From positions 143,127-207,126 of the forward strand of contig NZ_JSAK01000029.1 in NCBI RefSeq assembly GCF_000802965.1: 64,000 bases of DNA, in the 5' to 3' direction. Positions 43,389-51,933 of this stretch are shown here, one piece after another. The translations under genes were made by a program, and so were the position numbers. Under the pieces are notes generated by a model. The model was not told the origin of the DNA. It ran no database searches and worked only from the letters and a program-made list of their open reading frames with translations. The stretch comes from Pseudomonas fluorescens. GTDB lineage: Bacteria > Pseudomonadota > Gammaproteobacteria > Pseudomonadales > Pseudomonadaceae. Position 1 is the stretch's first letter, and each line of letters starts with the position of its first letter.

Positions 43389-44147
43389 TCAAGGCCTGCG
43401 CAACAAATAGGTATCCATGATCCAGCCATTGGCCAGCCGCGCCGCCTTGCGCACCCGTTCGATTTCATCCGCCACGTCCTTGAGTTTGCCGCTGATGAGA
43501 ATTTCATCCGGGGTCCCCAGGTAAGCCCCCCAATAAATCTCGCTCTCCTGATCCGCCACCTGCTGGTAGGCATCCTGCGCATCCAGCATCACCACCAGGC
43601 TGTCGGCATCGCTCACCTGCCCCGCCGCCAGCCGCCGGCCGGTGGTGATTTCAACCGAGCGGCCAATCTGATTGAGCGGCACCTTGTGTTGCGCTGCCAG
43701 CGCCTGGACGCTGGTGATGCCCGGGATCACTTCGAATTCGAACGCACAGGCGCCTGACGCCAAAATCGCCTGGAGGATGCGGATGGTGCTGTCGTACAAC
43801 GCCGGGTCACCCCACACCAGGAAACCGCCGCACTGGTCGTCGGACATTTCCTGGTTGATCAGTCGTTCGAAGGTCTGCTGCTTGGCCAGGTTGAGATCAT
43901 CGACACTCGCCTTGTAATCCACATCACCGCGCTCGCGCTCCGGGCTTTGAGCTTCGACAAAACGGTAATCGCGATCGGTAATGTAGCGCTCGCAAATCTC
44001 GCGACGCAGGTCGATCAGCTTGTCCTTGCTCTGGCCCTTGTCCATGAGAAAAAACACGTCCACCCGATTCAGAGCCTTCACGGCCTGAATGGTGATGTAG
44101 TCGGGATTGCCGGCACCGATGCCAATGACCAGAAGTTTTTTCATCAA
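43389..44147 (-). CDS. cobF: Precorrin-6A synthase (deacetylating)
   Basis: A 252-residue tetrapyrrole methylase. The N-terminal motif is KLLVIGIGAGNPDYITIQAV; the central FLVWGDPALYDSTIRIL and the EFEVIPGITSVQALAA motif are those of CobF. It methylates precorrin-5 at C-1 with loss of acetate in the aerobic cobalamin pathway. Its start overlaps the stop of the histidine phosphatase gene by four bases. I looked for a cobalamin riboswitch upstream of the pair and found no convincing B12 box. Confidence 0.92.
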   Translation of the reverse strand: MMKKLLVIGIGAGNPDYITIQAVKALNRVDVFFLMDKGQSKDKLIDLRREICERYITDRDYRFVEAQSPERERGDVDYKASVDDLNLAKQQTFERLINQEMSDDQCGGFLVWGDPALYDSTIRILQAILASGACAFEFEVIPGITSVQALAAQHKVPLNQIGRSVEITTGRRLAAGQVSDADSLVVMLDAQDAYQQVADQESEIYWGAYLGTPDEILISGKLKDVADEIERVRKAARLANGWIMDTYLLRRP

Positions 44148-44716
44148 AGCGCTTCCTCGAGTTCAGTACCCGGCAAACGTAGCCGCCAGCAACCATTGAA
44201 TCTCAACTCGATGGCCGACAGCGGCTCTATATCAATCAGGTTGAACGCCGTGCTTTGCAGGACATGGGTCAGCGCGGCGCGTATGACAAACGGATGAGTC
44301 ACGGCAACCACGTGTCCCGGTGTCGTTTGCAGTGTGTTCAACCACGCCGCCACTCGCGCAACGACCTGCGTCACCGACTCGCCACCGTGGGGTGCCGACT
44401 TCGGGTCGGTGAGCCAGGCCTGGAGATTTTCAGGTTCGGATTGTTGCAAGTCATTGATCCGGGCACCGTTCCAGCGCCCGAAATCGCAATCCCTGAGGGC
44501 GTCGATAATTTCCGCTGTGTCGCCGAACAGTTGTGCCGTCTGCCGGGTGCGCATTTCCGGCCCGCACATGAGCCGCGGTATCCCCTTGTATAGAAAACTG
44601 CGCGAATCTTTCGCCGACTGCCAATCCATCTCCACTGGCTCGTCCGTAGGAAAACGCGCCAACTTCTGTGCGACGGTTCGGGCGTGGCATATCAAGGTCA
44701 AACGGGTCGCCTGCAC
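44144..44716 (-). CDS. Histidine-phosphatase-fold protein with altered RHG motif
   Basis: A 190-residue phosphoglycerate-mutase-like protein. The catalytic motif, normally LxRHG(E/Q)T, reads LICHARTVAQ, so the Arg before the catalytic His is Cys and the Gly is Ala. The later motifs (GPEMRTRQTAQLF, GESVTQVVARVAAWL, VVAVTHPFVIRAAL) are normal. It is coupled to cobF by an ATGA overlap, so a cobalamin-related role is likely (compare CobC-like phosphatases), but the altered motif makes normal phosphatase activity uncertain. Confidence 0.82.
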   Translation of the reverse strand: MQATRLTLICHARTVAQKLARFPTDEPVEMDWQSAKDSRSFLYKGIPRLMCGPEMRTRQTAQLFGDTAEIIDALRDCDFGRWNGARINDLQQSEPENLQAWLTDPKSAPHGGESVTQVVARVAAWLNTLQTTPGHVVAVTHPFVIRAALTHVLQSTAFNLIDIEPLSAIELRFNGCWRLRLPGTELEEAL

Positions 44717-45310
44717 GAAAGATCACCCTGTCGATGAAAAGGAAAACCGGCGTCACGCCGCAAGTCACCGCGCAATTGTGCCGTAAGTAAAGGGATCGGG
44801 GGGCGGTTCATTTCAGTTAGTGCGTTCGGGGTGGGAGACGTATTTCATCTCACAACCGTGACCATCTCTGACCTGTTTATAGGCAATGACCTACAAACAT
44901 CATCTACATCCACGTAGCCCTCTACGTACGGGCATTTCGCCCATGGCTCATGTGTTGAAAAACCTACGAAAATTAACTAGACAGGCAATGCGCGTTAATT
45001 AAATACTGCCCCTCAACGGACTATCGCCCCCCCCATCCAGCAGGAGCCCGGATGCTTTCATTCAAAGACCCGATCGCCGATTCCAATCCGGACAACACCC
45101 CGTCCGAACATAAAGCCCTACGCTACTTGACCAATCCGGCCCCTGCTACGGTTCAGGCCTGAGAGCGCGTGTGACTGCCCTAGTAAAACTGACTGAATAA
45201 AAATAGAGCGGCGCCTGAAAAACCTTCAAGCGACCGCCCATGCGTGGAAACCGACAGTGATTGTCAGGTTCGGTGTTAATCGCCGAACCCATTGATACAG
45301 GAGTTCGTCC
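44717..45310. other. 594-bp low-GC gap before the aruF-like gene
   Basis: This is one of the longest stretches without a large gene. It holds the promoter of the phosphatase-cobF unit, short inverted repeats such as CCACGTAG...CTACGT (44910-44926), and a possible 36-codon gene (45052). A GGTTCGG/CCGAACC hairpin (45267-45273 with 45283-45289) sits just before the aruF ribosome site. No REP element is present, unlike most gaps here. Confidence 0.6.
45052..45162 (+). CDS. Possible 36-residue protein
   Basis: An ATG at 45052 has a good AGGAG site seven bases upstream and opens 36 codons, beginning MLSFKDPIADSNPDN and ending in PAPATVQA. The region with ALRYLTNPAP recalls, weakly, short Pseudomonas proteins of the DUF6124 kind. 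It may be a truncated relative, or a chance reading frame. No function can be given. Confidence 0.35.
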   Translation: MLSFKDPIADSNPDNTPSEHKALRYLTNPAPATVQA

Positions 45311-46327
45311 ATGCTGGTCTTGCGCCCAGTGGAATTAACCGACCTGCCCGAATTGCAGCGACTGGCTCACGAAAGCCTGGTGGGTGTCACATCCTTGCCG
45401 GACGACAGTGAGTGCTTGCGGGAAAAAATTCTCGACTCCGTCAGGTCATTCGAGCAAAACGTCCAGCGTCCCGGTCCGGAAAACTACTTCTTCGTGCTGG
45501 AAGATCAGGTGGCCCAACGCCTGGCGGGCTGCTCGGAAATCCTCGCCACCGCCGGATTCAACGAACCCTTCTACAGCCTGCGCAACCGCCACTTCACCAG
45601 CGCCTCGCGGGAGCTGAACATCGAACACGGCGTGCCGGCGCTATCGTTGTGTCACGACCTCAGCGGCCACACGTTACTGCGCGGCTTTCACATTGATGCA
45701 GCGTTGGAGCGTTCTGCGTTTTCCGAATTGTTGTCACGGGCACGGCTGCTGTTCATCGCGGCGCATCCACAGCATTTTGCCGACGCGGTGATCACCGAGA
45801 TCGTCGGATACAGCAGCGAAGACGGGCACTCACCTTTCTGGGATGCAGTGGGCAAGCATTTCTTCGATTTGCCCTACGTCGAGGCCGAGCGTCTTTGCGG
45901 TCTGGAGAGCCGGACGTTTCTCGCTGAATTGATGCCGCAATACCCGATCTATGTACCGATGCTGCCCCAGGCCGCGCAAGACTGCATCGGTCGTATCCAT
46001 CCTGATGGCCTGGAAGCCTTCGATATCCTTGAACGCGAGGGATTCGAAACCAACAGTTATGTGGATCTGTTCGATGGCGGTCCGACGCTGTACGCCCGCA
46101 ATACCAGCATTCGCTCCATCTCCCATAGCCATACCGCATTGGTGAAGACCGGCGCAGCCATCGATGCCCGTGGACGCTACTTGGTGAGTAACGATTCACT
46201 GGTCGATTATCGCGCCATCGTCGCCGAACTGGACTACAACCCCGACCAAGCCGTGGCTCTGGACGCCGGGATGTGCTCAGCCTTGAAGGTCAGCGAAGGC
46301 AGCCCTATCCGGCTGATTGCCCTGTGA
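45311..46327 (+). CDS. Arginine/ornithine N-succinyltransferase alpha subunit-like (AruF)
   Basis: A 338-residue AstA-family acyltransferase. Typical AruF segments are LSLCHDLSGHTLLRGFHID, SELLSRARLLFIAAHPQHFAD, GHSPFWDAVGKHFFDLPY and DLFDGGPTLYARN. AruF and AruG form the enzyme that succinylates arginine or ornithine at the start of the AST pathway. Here the pair is detached: aruC, aruD, aruB and aruE are not beside it, so it is probably a second copy or acts on another substrate. GGAG precedes the ATG. Confidence 0.85.
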   Translation: MLVLRPVELTDLPELQRLAHESLVGVTSLPDDSECLREKILDSVRSFEQNVQRPGPENYFFVLEDQVAQRLAGCSEILATAGFNEPFYSLRNRHFTSASRELNIEHGVPALSLCHDLSGHTLLRGFHIDAALERSAFSELLSRARLLFIAAHPQHFADAVITEIVGYSSEDGHSPFWDAVGKHFFDLPYVEAERLCGLESRTFLAELMPQYPIYVPMLPQAAQDCIGRIHPDGLEAFDILEREGFETNSYVDLFDGGPTLYARNTSIRSISHSHTALVKTGAAIDARGRYLVSNDSLVDYRAIVAELDYNPDQAVALDAGMCSALKVSEGSPIRLIAL

Positions 46328-46355
46328 GCACTATCCGCACGCAAGGAACTAACCG

Positions 46356-47390
46356 ATGATTTTTCGTCCGGTTCAGGTCACCGACCTGCCCGCATTGCTG
46401 GAGCTGGTACGGCAGGCGGGACGCGGGTTGACCAGCCTGCCAGCCAGCGAAGAACGCTTGAACCACCGCTTGCGTTGGGCCAAACGAACCTTCGCCGAAC
46501 AAGTCGAACGCGCTGATGCCGATTACCTGTTCGTGCTTGAAGACGATGATCAACAGGTGGTGGGCGTCAGCGCCCTGACGGGGGCCGTTGGCCTGCGCGA
46601 GCCCTGGTACAACTATCGCGTCGGACTGACGGTCAGTTCCTCACCGGACCTCGGCATCCAGCGCCACATCCCGACCTTGTTCCTGAACAATGAAATGACC
46701 GGGCAATCTGAACTCTGCTCGTTGTTCCTGCGCCGCGATCACCGCCATGGCAGTCACGGTCGATTGCTTTCCCTGGGGCGCTTGCTGTTTGTCGCCGAGT
46801 TTGCGCACCTGTTTGGCGACAAGCTGATCGCCGAACTGCGCGGCAGCGCCGACGAACAAGGTTGCTCGCCCTTTTGGGACAGCGTGGGTCGGCACTTTTT
46901 CAAGATGGACTTCAGCCATGCCGATCATTTGTCGGGGCTGGGCAACAAGTCCTTCATCGCCGAACTGATGCCCCGTCAGCCGATCTACACCTGCATGCTC
47001 ACCGAACAAGCCCAGGCCGTTATCGGCCAGCCTCATCCAGATACCGAGCCGGCACTTAAAATCCTCACCGCCGAAGGTTTTGCCCATCAGGGATTCATCG
47101 ACATCTTCGACGCGGGCCCGGTGATAGAGGCGCAGATTTCAAACATCCGCACCGTGCGCGAGAGTCAACGCCTGGAGTTGACCATTGGCACCCCTGACGA
47201 CCGGGCACCGCTGTGGCTGATACACAACCGCCGTCTGGAAAACTGTCGCATCACCGCCGCCCCGGCGCGACAGGTCAGCAACAGCCTGGTCGTCGACCGT
47301 CTCACCGCGAAACGCCTGCAACTACAACCCGGTGACTCGGTGCGTGCCGTGCCGCTGCTCAATAAACTGCAACAAGTCGTGGCGGCGTGA
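46356..47390 (+). CDS. Arginine/ornithine N-succinyltransferase beta subunit-like (AruG/AstA)
   Basis: A 344-residue AstA-family protein, paralogous to the preceding gene: FRPVQVTDLPALLELVRQAGRGLTSLP (in pieces), TGQSELCSLFLRRDHR, SLGRLLFVAEF, GCSPFWDSVGRHFFKMDF and DIFDAGPVIEAQ. It begins 28 bp after the alpha subunit and should form the heteromer with it. GIQRHIPTLFLNNEMTGQSELC differs little from canonical AruG. An oxaloacetate decarboxylase-like gene follows after 169 bp. Confidence 0.86.
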   Translation: MIFRPVQVTDLPALLELVRQAGRGLTSLPASEERLNHRLRWAKRTFAEQVERADADYLFVLEDDDQQVVGVSALTGAVGLREPWYNYRVGLTVSSSPDLGIQRHIPTLFLNNEMTGQSELCSLFLRRDHRHGSHGRLLSLGRLLFVAEFAHLFGDKLIAELRGSADEQGCSPFWDSVGRHFFKMDFSHADHLSGLGNKSFIAELMPRQPIYTCMLTEQAQAVIGQPHPDTEPALKILTAEGFAHQGFIDIFDAGPVIEAQISNIRTVRESQRLELTIGTPDDRAPLWLIHNRRLENCRITAAPARQVSNSLVVDRLTAKRLQLQPGDSVRAVPLLNKLQQVVAA

Positions 47391-47559
47391 TCGATCAGCG
47401 GCTCGCCTGAGACACAGCGCGCTCGCCACAGAATTGGGTGTCAGGCAGTAATCACCTGCAAATTCGTCATCATTCTGAACCCGCCCCCGTGATAGCCTTT
47501 TACATCTTCGGCGTTGACACTTTTGCTCAAGCCCTTCCATTTCCATTGGTGGAACTCAT

Positions 47560-48429
47560 ATGTCCAGGCTTTCTCATCAAGATTTGCGCCGCAATTTCCG
47601 TCAACTGTTCGCTTCCAAAACCTGCTATCACACCGCGTCGGTCTTCGACCCGATGTCGGCACGCATCGCCGCCGACCTGGGCTTCGAGGTGGGAATTCTC
47701 GGTGGTTCGGTCGCCTCGTTGCAGGTCCTGGGCGCCCCTGACTTTGCCTTGATCACCCTCAGCGAGTTCGCCGAACAAGCCACCCGCATCGGCCGTGTCG
47801 CCCAACTCCCGGTGATCGCCGACGCCGACCACGGCTACGGCAACGCACTCAACGTCATGCGCACCATCGTCGAGCTGGAACGCGCCGGCGTGGCCGCCCT
47901 GACCATCGAAGACACCTTGCTGCCCGCTCAATTCGGTCGCAAATCCACCGACCTGATCACCGTCGCTGAAGGCGTCGGCAAGATCCGCGCTGCACTGGAA
48001 GCCCGGTGTGACAAGGAAATGGCCATCATCGCTCGCACCCACGCGGGCATTCTGCCGGTTCAGGAAATCATCAGCCGTACCAAGCAATACCAGGCCGCCG
48101 GCGCCGATGGCATCTGCATGGTGGGCGTCAAGGACTTCGACCATCTGGAGCAAATCGCCGAGCACCTGAGCGTGCCACTGATGCTGGTGACCTACGGCAA
48201 TCCGTTGTTGCGTGATGACAAACGCCTGGCCGAACTGGGCGTGCGCGTCGTCATTGACGGCCACGGCGCCTACTTCGCCGCGATCAAGGCGACCTACGAC
48301 AGCCTGCGCGAACAACGTCAGATATTTACCCAGGCCTCGGATTTGAGCGCGACCGAACTGACACATACCTACACGCAACCAGAGGAATACATCCGTTGGG
48401 CGCAAGAGTTTATGCACGTTAAGGAGTAA
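47560..48429 (+). CDS. Oxaloacetate decarboxylase, isocitrate lyase/PEP mutase superfamily
   Basis: A 289-residue TIM-barrel protein with the superfamily signature VIADADHGYGNALNVMRT (Asp ligands for Mg) near residue 85. VASLQVLGAPDFALITLSEF and TIEDTLLP are also typical. Length and sequence resemble PA4872-type oxaloacetate decarboxylases, which lack the isocitrate lyase catalytic cysteine loop. It would convert oxaloacetate to pyruvate and CO2. A small 2,3-dimethylmalate lyase-like activity cannot be excluded. Confidence 0.85.
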   Translation: MSRLSHQDLRRNFRQLFASKTCYHTASVFDPMSARIAADLGFEVGILGGSVASLQVLGAPDFALITLSEFAEQATRIGRVAQLPVIADADHGYGNALNVMRTIVELERAGVAALTIEDTLLPAQFGRKSTDLITVAEGVGKIRAALEARCDKEMAIIARTHAGILPVQEIISRTKQYQAAGADGICMVGVKDFDHLEQIAEHLSVPLMLVTYGNPLLRDDKRLAELGVRVVIDGHGAYFAAIKATYDSLREQRQIFTQASDLSATELTHTYTQPEEYIRWAQEFMHVKE

Positions 48430-48439
48430 CGGGGGACGC

Positions 48440-48475
48440 CGAAAAGATCGCAGCCTTCGACAGCTCCCACATTGG
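48440..48475. repeat. Single REP half-element
   Basis: One arm of the AAAGATCGCAGCCTTCG class with a changed distal end (GACAGCTCCCAC), unpaired, directly before a complete pair. Confidence 0.65.
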
Positions 48476-48486
48476 AACGCGTTTCC

Positions 48487-48593
48487 CCGTAGGAGCTGCC
48501 GCAGGCTGCGATCTTTTGATTTTGTTTTTTTACAATGTCTAAGGGTGCAGAGATCAAGATCAAAAGATCGCAGCCTTCGGCAGCTCCTACAGG
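48487..48593. repeat. REP inverted pair with mixed arms
   Basis: The left arm GCCGCAGGC and right arm GCCTTCGGC variants face each other across about 45 bases including a T-run. Confidence 0.85.
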
Positions 48594-48619
48594 GGGATTG
48601 TGTGCGGCTGTGAGAGATT

Positions 48620-48663
48620 GGTTGGCTGTCAGGCCGCCATCGCCAGCAAGCCGGCTCCTACAG
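48620..48663. repeat. REP half-element, left copy of a duplicated flank
   Basis: Bases 48620-48642 are identical over 23 positions to 49042-49064. Both copies then continue into a REP arm (GCCAGCAAGCCGGCTCCTACAG here). The two copies flank the large intergenic repeat. Confidence 0.75.
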
Positions 48664-48699
48664 AAAAGCAAAATGCGGACACCGATGCTCTTCACCACT

Positions 48700-49010
48700 C
48701 ATCAGGCCGAGCGTTAGCTCGCCTTCAGCTCTTGATCTTGATCCACCCGCCCCTTCGGGAGGCTGAGTGGAGGTGTTCATCCGGGGAGTGGCGCGCAGCG
48801 CCGTTCGACGCAGTCGAACACGCTGCATGTAGGTCGAAGCGAAGCCGACCGGAGGGCAGTGTCCCCGGATGGATACCGGAGCGAAGGAACGCCGAGCCTT
48901 AGCGAGGGGCCGGACGCTCGGGGTGAGCCTTTTTTTGCTTACTTTTTTTTGGCGTTTGAAAAAAAAGTGAGTCGCCGTAAGGGCGAAACCGTCAGTGGCC
49001 GTTACCGCTG
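48700..49010. repeat. Large Pseudomonas-type intergenic repeat (non-coding)
   Basis: About 310 bp dense in short hairpins: CGCGCAGCGCCG, GACGCAGTCGAACACGC, GTCGAAGCGAAGCCGAC. The right part has T- and A-rich runs, TGCTTACTTTTTTTTGGCG facing AAAAAAAAGTGAG, then GTCGCCGTAAGGGCG. I recognise it as the kind of multi-copy intergenic spacer seen in P. fluorescens and P. syringae genomes, where it is often mis-annotated as small genes. No coding frame here looks real. Confidence 0.7.
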
Positions 49011-49041
49011 AAATGGATATGTACGCGAACAACAAAAGACA

Positions 49042-49086
49042 GGTTGGCTGTCAGGCCGCCATCGCTGGCAGGCCAGCTCTCACAGG
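49042..49086. repeat. REP half-element, right copy of a duplicated flank
   Basis: Shares 23 identical bases with 48620-48642, then diverges to GCTGGCAGGCCAGCTCTCACAG. It ends 16 bp before the diguanylate cyclase stop codon. Confidence 0.75.
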
Positions 49087-49101
49087 GGCAATGCAGGACA
49101 G

Positions 49102-50175
49102 TCAGACCGAATCAAGCAACTCGTGATACGGCTGATCATTGCTGGAGCAAATAACACGATTACGCCCGGTGGTCTTGGCTTCGTACAGCGCCTGGTCGGC
49201 ATCGTTGAGCCATAAAGTTGCGTCACTGTGGTTGGCGTTGAAGGCAGCCAGGCCAATGCTCAGGCTGACTTTCAACGCCGGGCTCTGTTCATACCCGAGG
49301 GTGGCGAAACGATCGCGCAAAGCGTCCATCGCCGCAGCGGCGTTGTTCAGGGGCATATCCGGAAGAATCACGCAGAACTCGTCCCCACCGTAACGCCCGG
49401 CGACATCCGTGGCGCGCAAATTCTGCTTGAGCGTCTTGCTCAGTTGCCGCAAGACAATGTCCCCGGCGACATGGCCGTAGGTGTCATTGATGCTTTTGAA
49501 ATGGTCGATGTCGATCAGCGCAATCGCCCCACCCTGGTGCTGGCGTTGGCAACGCTGGAATTCGATTTCCAGTTGATCCTTCCAGGCGCCGTGATTGAGC
49601 AGCCCGGTCAGGCTGTCGGTACGGCTCAGGGCCAGTAATTCGCGCTTTTGCCGACCGAGGGTATGGGCCTGGCGGAAACAGATCCAGCCCAGCGCCAACG
49701 GGTAGAAACACATCAAGGGCAAGCAGGCGTAGAGCTGAAGCTGGCTGGTTTCAGGGATGAACAACGGGCGGAAGATCAGCCAGCCAACGCCAATGCCGAG
49801 GATCTGCGCGACGCTGCCCACCAGCAGAAAACGCAAGCCTCCAATGGCCACGTTGTTCATCGCCATCATGGAAATGGTGGTCGCGCTGGGCAGAGGATTG
49901 AATTGCATGGCCGCGACCCAGAAGCCACCGAGAAAGGCGTCTACCACCAGGTTGCGGTGTTCCGCGTGATACGGCGCCTTGGCCCGGCGCGCCCATTGAT
50001 AGGCCAGGTGCGGCCAGAGCAGGCCGTTGACCAACATGAATGCCCAGACCCACGGCGCCGGGTTCAGTGGATACATCGCCACACTCACGCAGACCAGACC
50101 CAGCAACAGACCGAGCGTGCGCGATGTGTAGAGCCTCCTGGCCAGTGAAAGTCCTTTTCCTCCCATCTTTCCCAT
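49102..50175 (-). CDS. Diguanylate cyclase with MASE2-type membrane domain
   Basis: A 357-residue protein. Residues 1-175 carry several membrane helices with MASE2-like sequence (MYPLNPAPWVWAFMLVNGLLWPHLAY in pieces). A GGDEF domain follows (SRTDSLTGLLNHGAW, RYGGDEFCVILPD) and is complete. An inhibitory RxxD site (RATD) lies five residues before GGDEF, so product inhibition is likely. It makes cyclic-di-GMP at the inner membrane, as in AdrA/DgcC-type enzymes that promote biofilm formation. An alternative start lies three codons in (50166). Confidence 0.92.
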   Translation of the reverse strand: MGKMGGKGLSLARRLYTSRTLGLLLGLVCVSVAMYPLNPAPWVWAFMLVNGLLWPHLAYQWARRAKAPYHAEHRNLVVDAFLGGFWVAAMQFNPLPSATTISMMAMNNVAIGGLRFLLVGSVAQILGIGVGWLIFRPLFIPETSQLQLYACLPLMCFYPLALGWICFRQAHTLGRQKRELLALSRTDSLTGLLNHGAWKDQLEIEFQRCQRQHQGGAIALIDIDHFKSINDTYGHVAGDIVLRQLSKTLKQNLRATDVAGRYGGDEFCVILPDMPLNNAAAAMDALRDRFATLGYEQSPALKVSLSIGLAAFNANHSDATLWLNDADQALYEAKTTGRNRVICSSNDQPYHELLDSV

Positions 50176-50292
50176 TGGGACCTCTGCACCACAGAACGGA
50201 ACCTGCTGACACCGGGGTTGCGGGTGTGCCCGAAGTCTAACAGGGCAACGTTAAATAGCCATCACCGGCCGGCGGGCTGAATACCGTGGTAT

Positions 50293-50381
50293 CTGTAGGA
50301 GCAAGCTTGCTCGCGAAGAACGATAACTCGGTTAGCCTGATGCACAGCGGCGCCCGAATCGCGAGCAAGCTTGCTCCTACA
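50293..50381. repeat. REP inverted pair (GGAGCAAGCTTGCTCGCGA type)
   Basis: The arms flank about 40 bases between the divergent cyclase and monooxygenase genes; the same subtype as at 3368. Confidence 0.86.
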
Positions 50382-50456
50382 AAAGCGAAAGCAATGCTTC
50401 GCGATTTGGCTATACATCAAGATAGGTTTGGACTAATAACGATAAAAAGGAGGCCC

Positions 50457-51911
50457 ATGCAGACCTTTCAAGTGCTGATCATCGGCAGCGGTTTTGGCGG
50501 ACAGTGTGCGGCGGTCAATTTGCTCAAGGCCGGCATCACGGATTTTCGCCTGCTGGAACGGCGGGACTTTTTCGGTGGCACCTGGTGCCAGAACACCTAT
50601 CCCGGCGCGGCGGTCGACGTGCCCTCGCCGCTGTACTCGCTGTCCTTCGCCCCCTACCGCTGGACACAGATGTTTGCTGAACAAGCCGAATTGCATCGCT
50701 ACACCCGCTATGTAGTGGAGCAATTCGGCCTGCTCGACCGCGTGGAATTGGAGGCCAATGTCGAGCGGGTCGAATGGGACGACGAAGGCAAGCGCTGGGC
50801 CGTTCACACCGCCAGCAAAGGCACGTTTTATGCGCAATTCCTGATCAACGCCACCGGTCCCTTGAGTCAACCAGTGATCCCGCACTTCGAAGGCCAGGAG
50901 CGCTTCCAAGGCAAAAGTTTTCACACCAACAATTGGGACCATTCCTACGACTACCGGCAAAAACGCGTGGCTATCGTCGGCAGCGGCGCCAGTGCAGCCC
51001 AGGTGATTCCGGCGATTGCCCCGGACGTCGAGCACCTGCATGTGTTTCAGCGCACGCCGCATTGGGTGTTGCCCCGGGCCGACCGTACGTTCGGCCGGTT
51101 CCAGCGCTGGTTGCTGGGGCTGAAACCGGCCTACAAGCTGCTGCGCTGGATGATCTACTGGCAATTCGAAACCCGGGTGATTGCTTTCAAATATTCGAAA
51201 CCCGCCGTGCGCGTGGTCCAGCATCAGGCCTTGCGGTTTATCAAGCGCCAGGTGCCCGACGCCGAAATGCGGCGAAAACTGACACCGGATTACACCATCG
51301 GCTGCAAGCGGGTGATTCTGTCGAGCACGCTGTATCCGGCATTGGCTCGCAGCAACGTGACGCTGCACAGCCGCGAACAAGGCATTGCCGAAATCGACGA
51401 AACCGGGATCGTCATGCAGGACGGCCAGCACATCGATCTCGACCTGATCGTCTGGTCCACCGGTTACGACGCCACCGACGGGGTGATTTCCTACCCGGTC
51501 ACCGGAAAAAACGGCACACAACTGCGAAATGTCTGGGCTGAGTATCCCCGGGCTTACCTCGGTACCAGCCTGCCGGACTTTCCCAATCTGTTTATCGTCA
51601 CCGGCCCGAACACCGGAATCGGCCACACGTCGGCGCTGTTCATCATCGAATCGCAGATGAATTACATCCTCGACTGTATTCGCACATTAAAAACACAAGG
51701 TTTGCGCAGCATCGAAGTTCGCCCCGAGGCAGAACGTACCTACACTGAAATGATCCATAGAGAAATGGAACGTACCGTGTGGAAGTCTGGAGGCTGCCAC
51801 AGTTGGTACCAAAGCAAGAGCGGTCATGTGATTGCCATGTTTCCGGGGTTCAGTTTCAGCTTTCATCGATTGACCCGAGCCCTGAAACCCGCCGATCACA
51901 TCTTGTCCTGA
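50457..51911 (+). CDS. Flavin-containing Baeyer-Villiger-type monooxygenase
   Basis: From the ATG at 50457, preceded by a strong AAGGAGG, the product is 484 residues. Two Rossmann motifs are present: GSGFGG for FAD near residue 10 and VGSGASA for NADPH near residue 178. Between them lies the Baeyer-Villiger fingerprint FxGxxxHxxxW (FQGKSFHTNNWD, about residues 150-161). It should insert oxygen into a ketone or oxidise a soft nucleophile. A hydrolase gene follows at 22 bp. The ester-forming then ester-cleaving order fits ketone degradation. The substrate is unknown. Confidence 0.87.
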   Translation: MQTFQVLIIGSGFGGQCAAVNLLKAGITDFRLLERRDFFGGTWCQNTYPGAAVDVPSPLYSLSFAPYRWTQMFAEQAELHRYTRYVVEQFGLLDRVELEANVERVEWDDEGKRWAVHTASKGTFYAQFLINATGPLSQPVIPHFEGQERFQGKSFHTNNWDHSYDYRQKRVAIVGSGASAAQVIPAIAPDVEHLHVFQRTPHWVLPRADRTFGRFQRWLLGLKPAYKLLRWMIYWQFETRVIAFKYSKPAVRVVQHQALRFIKRQVPDAEMRRKLTPDYTIGCKRVILSSTLYPALARSNVTLHSREQGIAEIDETGIVMQDGQHIDLDLIVWSTGYDATDGVISYPVTGKNGTQLRNVWAEYPRAYLGTSLPDFPNLFIVTGPNTGIGHTSALFIIESQMNYILDCIRTLKTQGLRSIEVRPEAERTYTEMIHREMERTVWKSGGCHSWYQSKSGHVIAMFPGFSFSFHRLTRALKPADHILS

Positions 51912-51933
51912 ACCGTTAGAAGGAAGACGCCTG

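Noticed and set aside
44717..44900. A cobalamin riboswitch upstream of the phosphatase-cobF unit
   Set aside because: I looked for a B12 box and the paired-stem pattern on the minus strand and found neither.
48658..49035. Small open frames on both strands within the large intergenic repeat
   Set aside because: They lie across REP arms and homopolymer runs, lack ribosome sites and have no protein-like composition.
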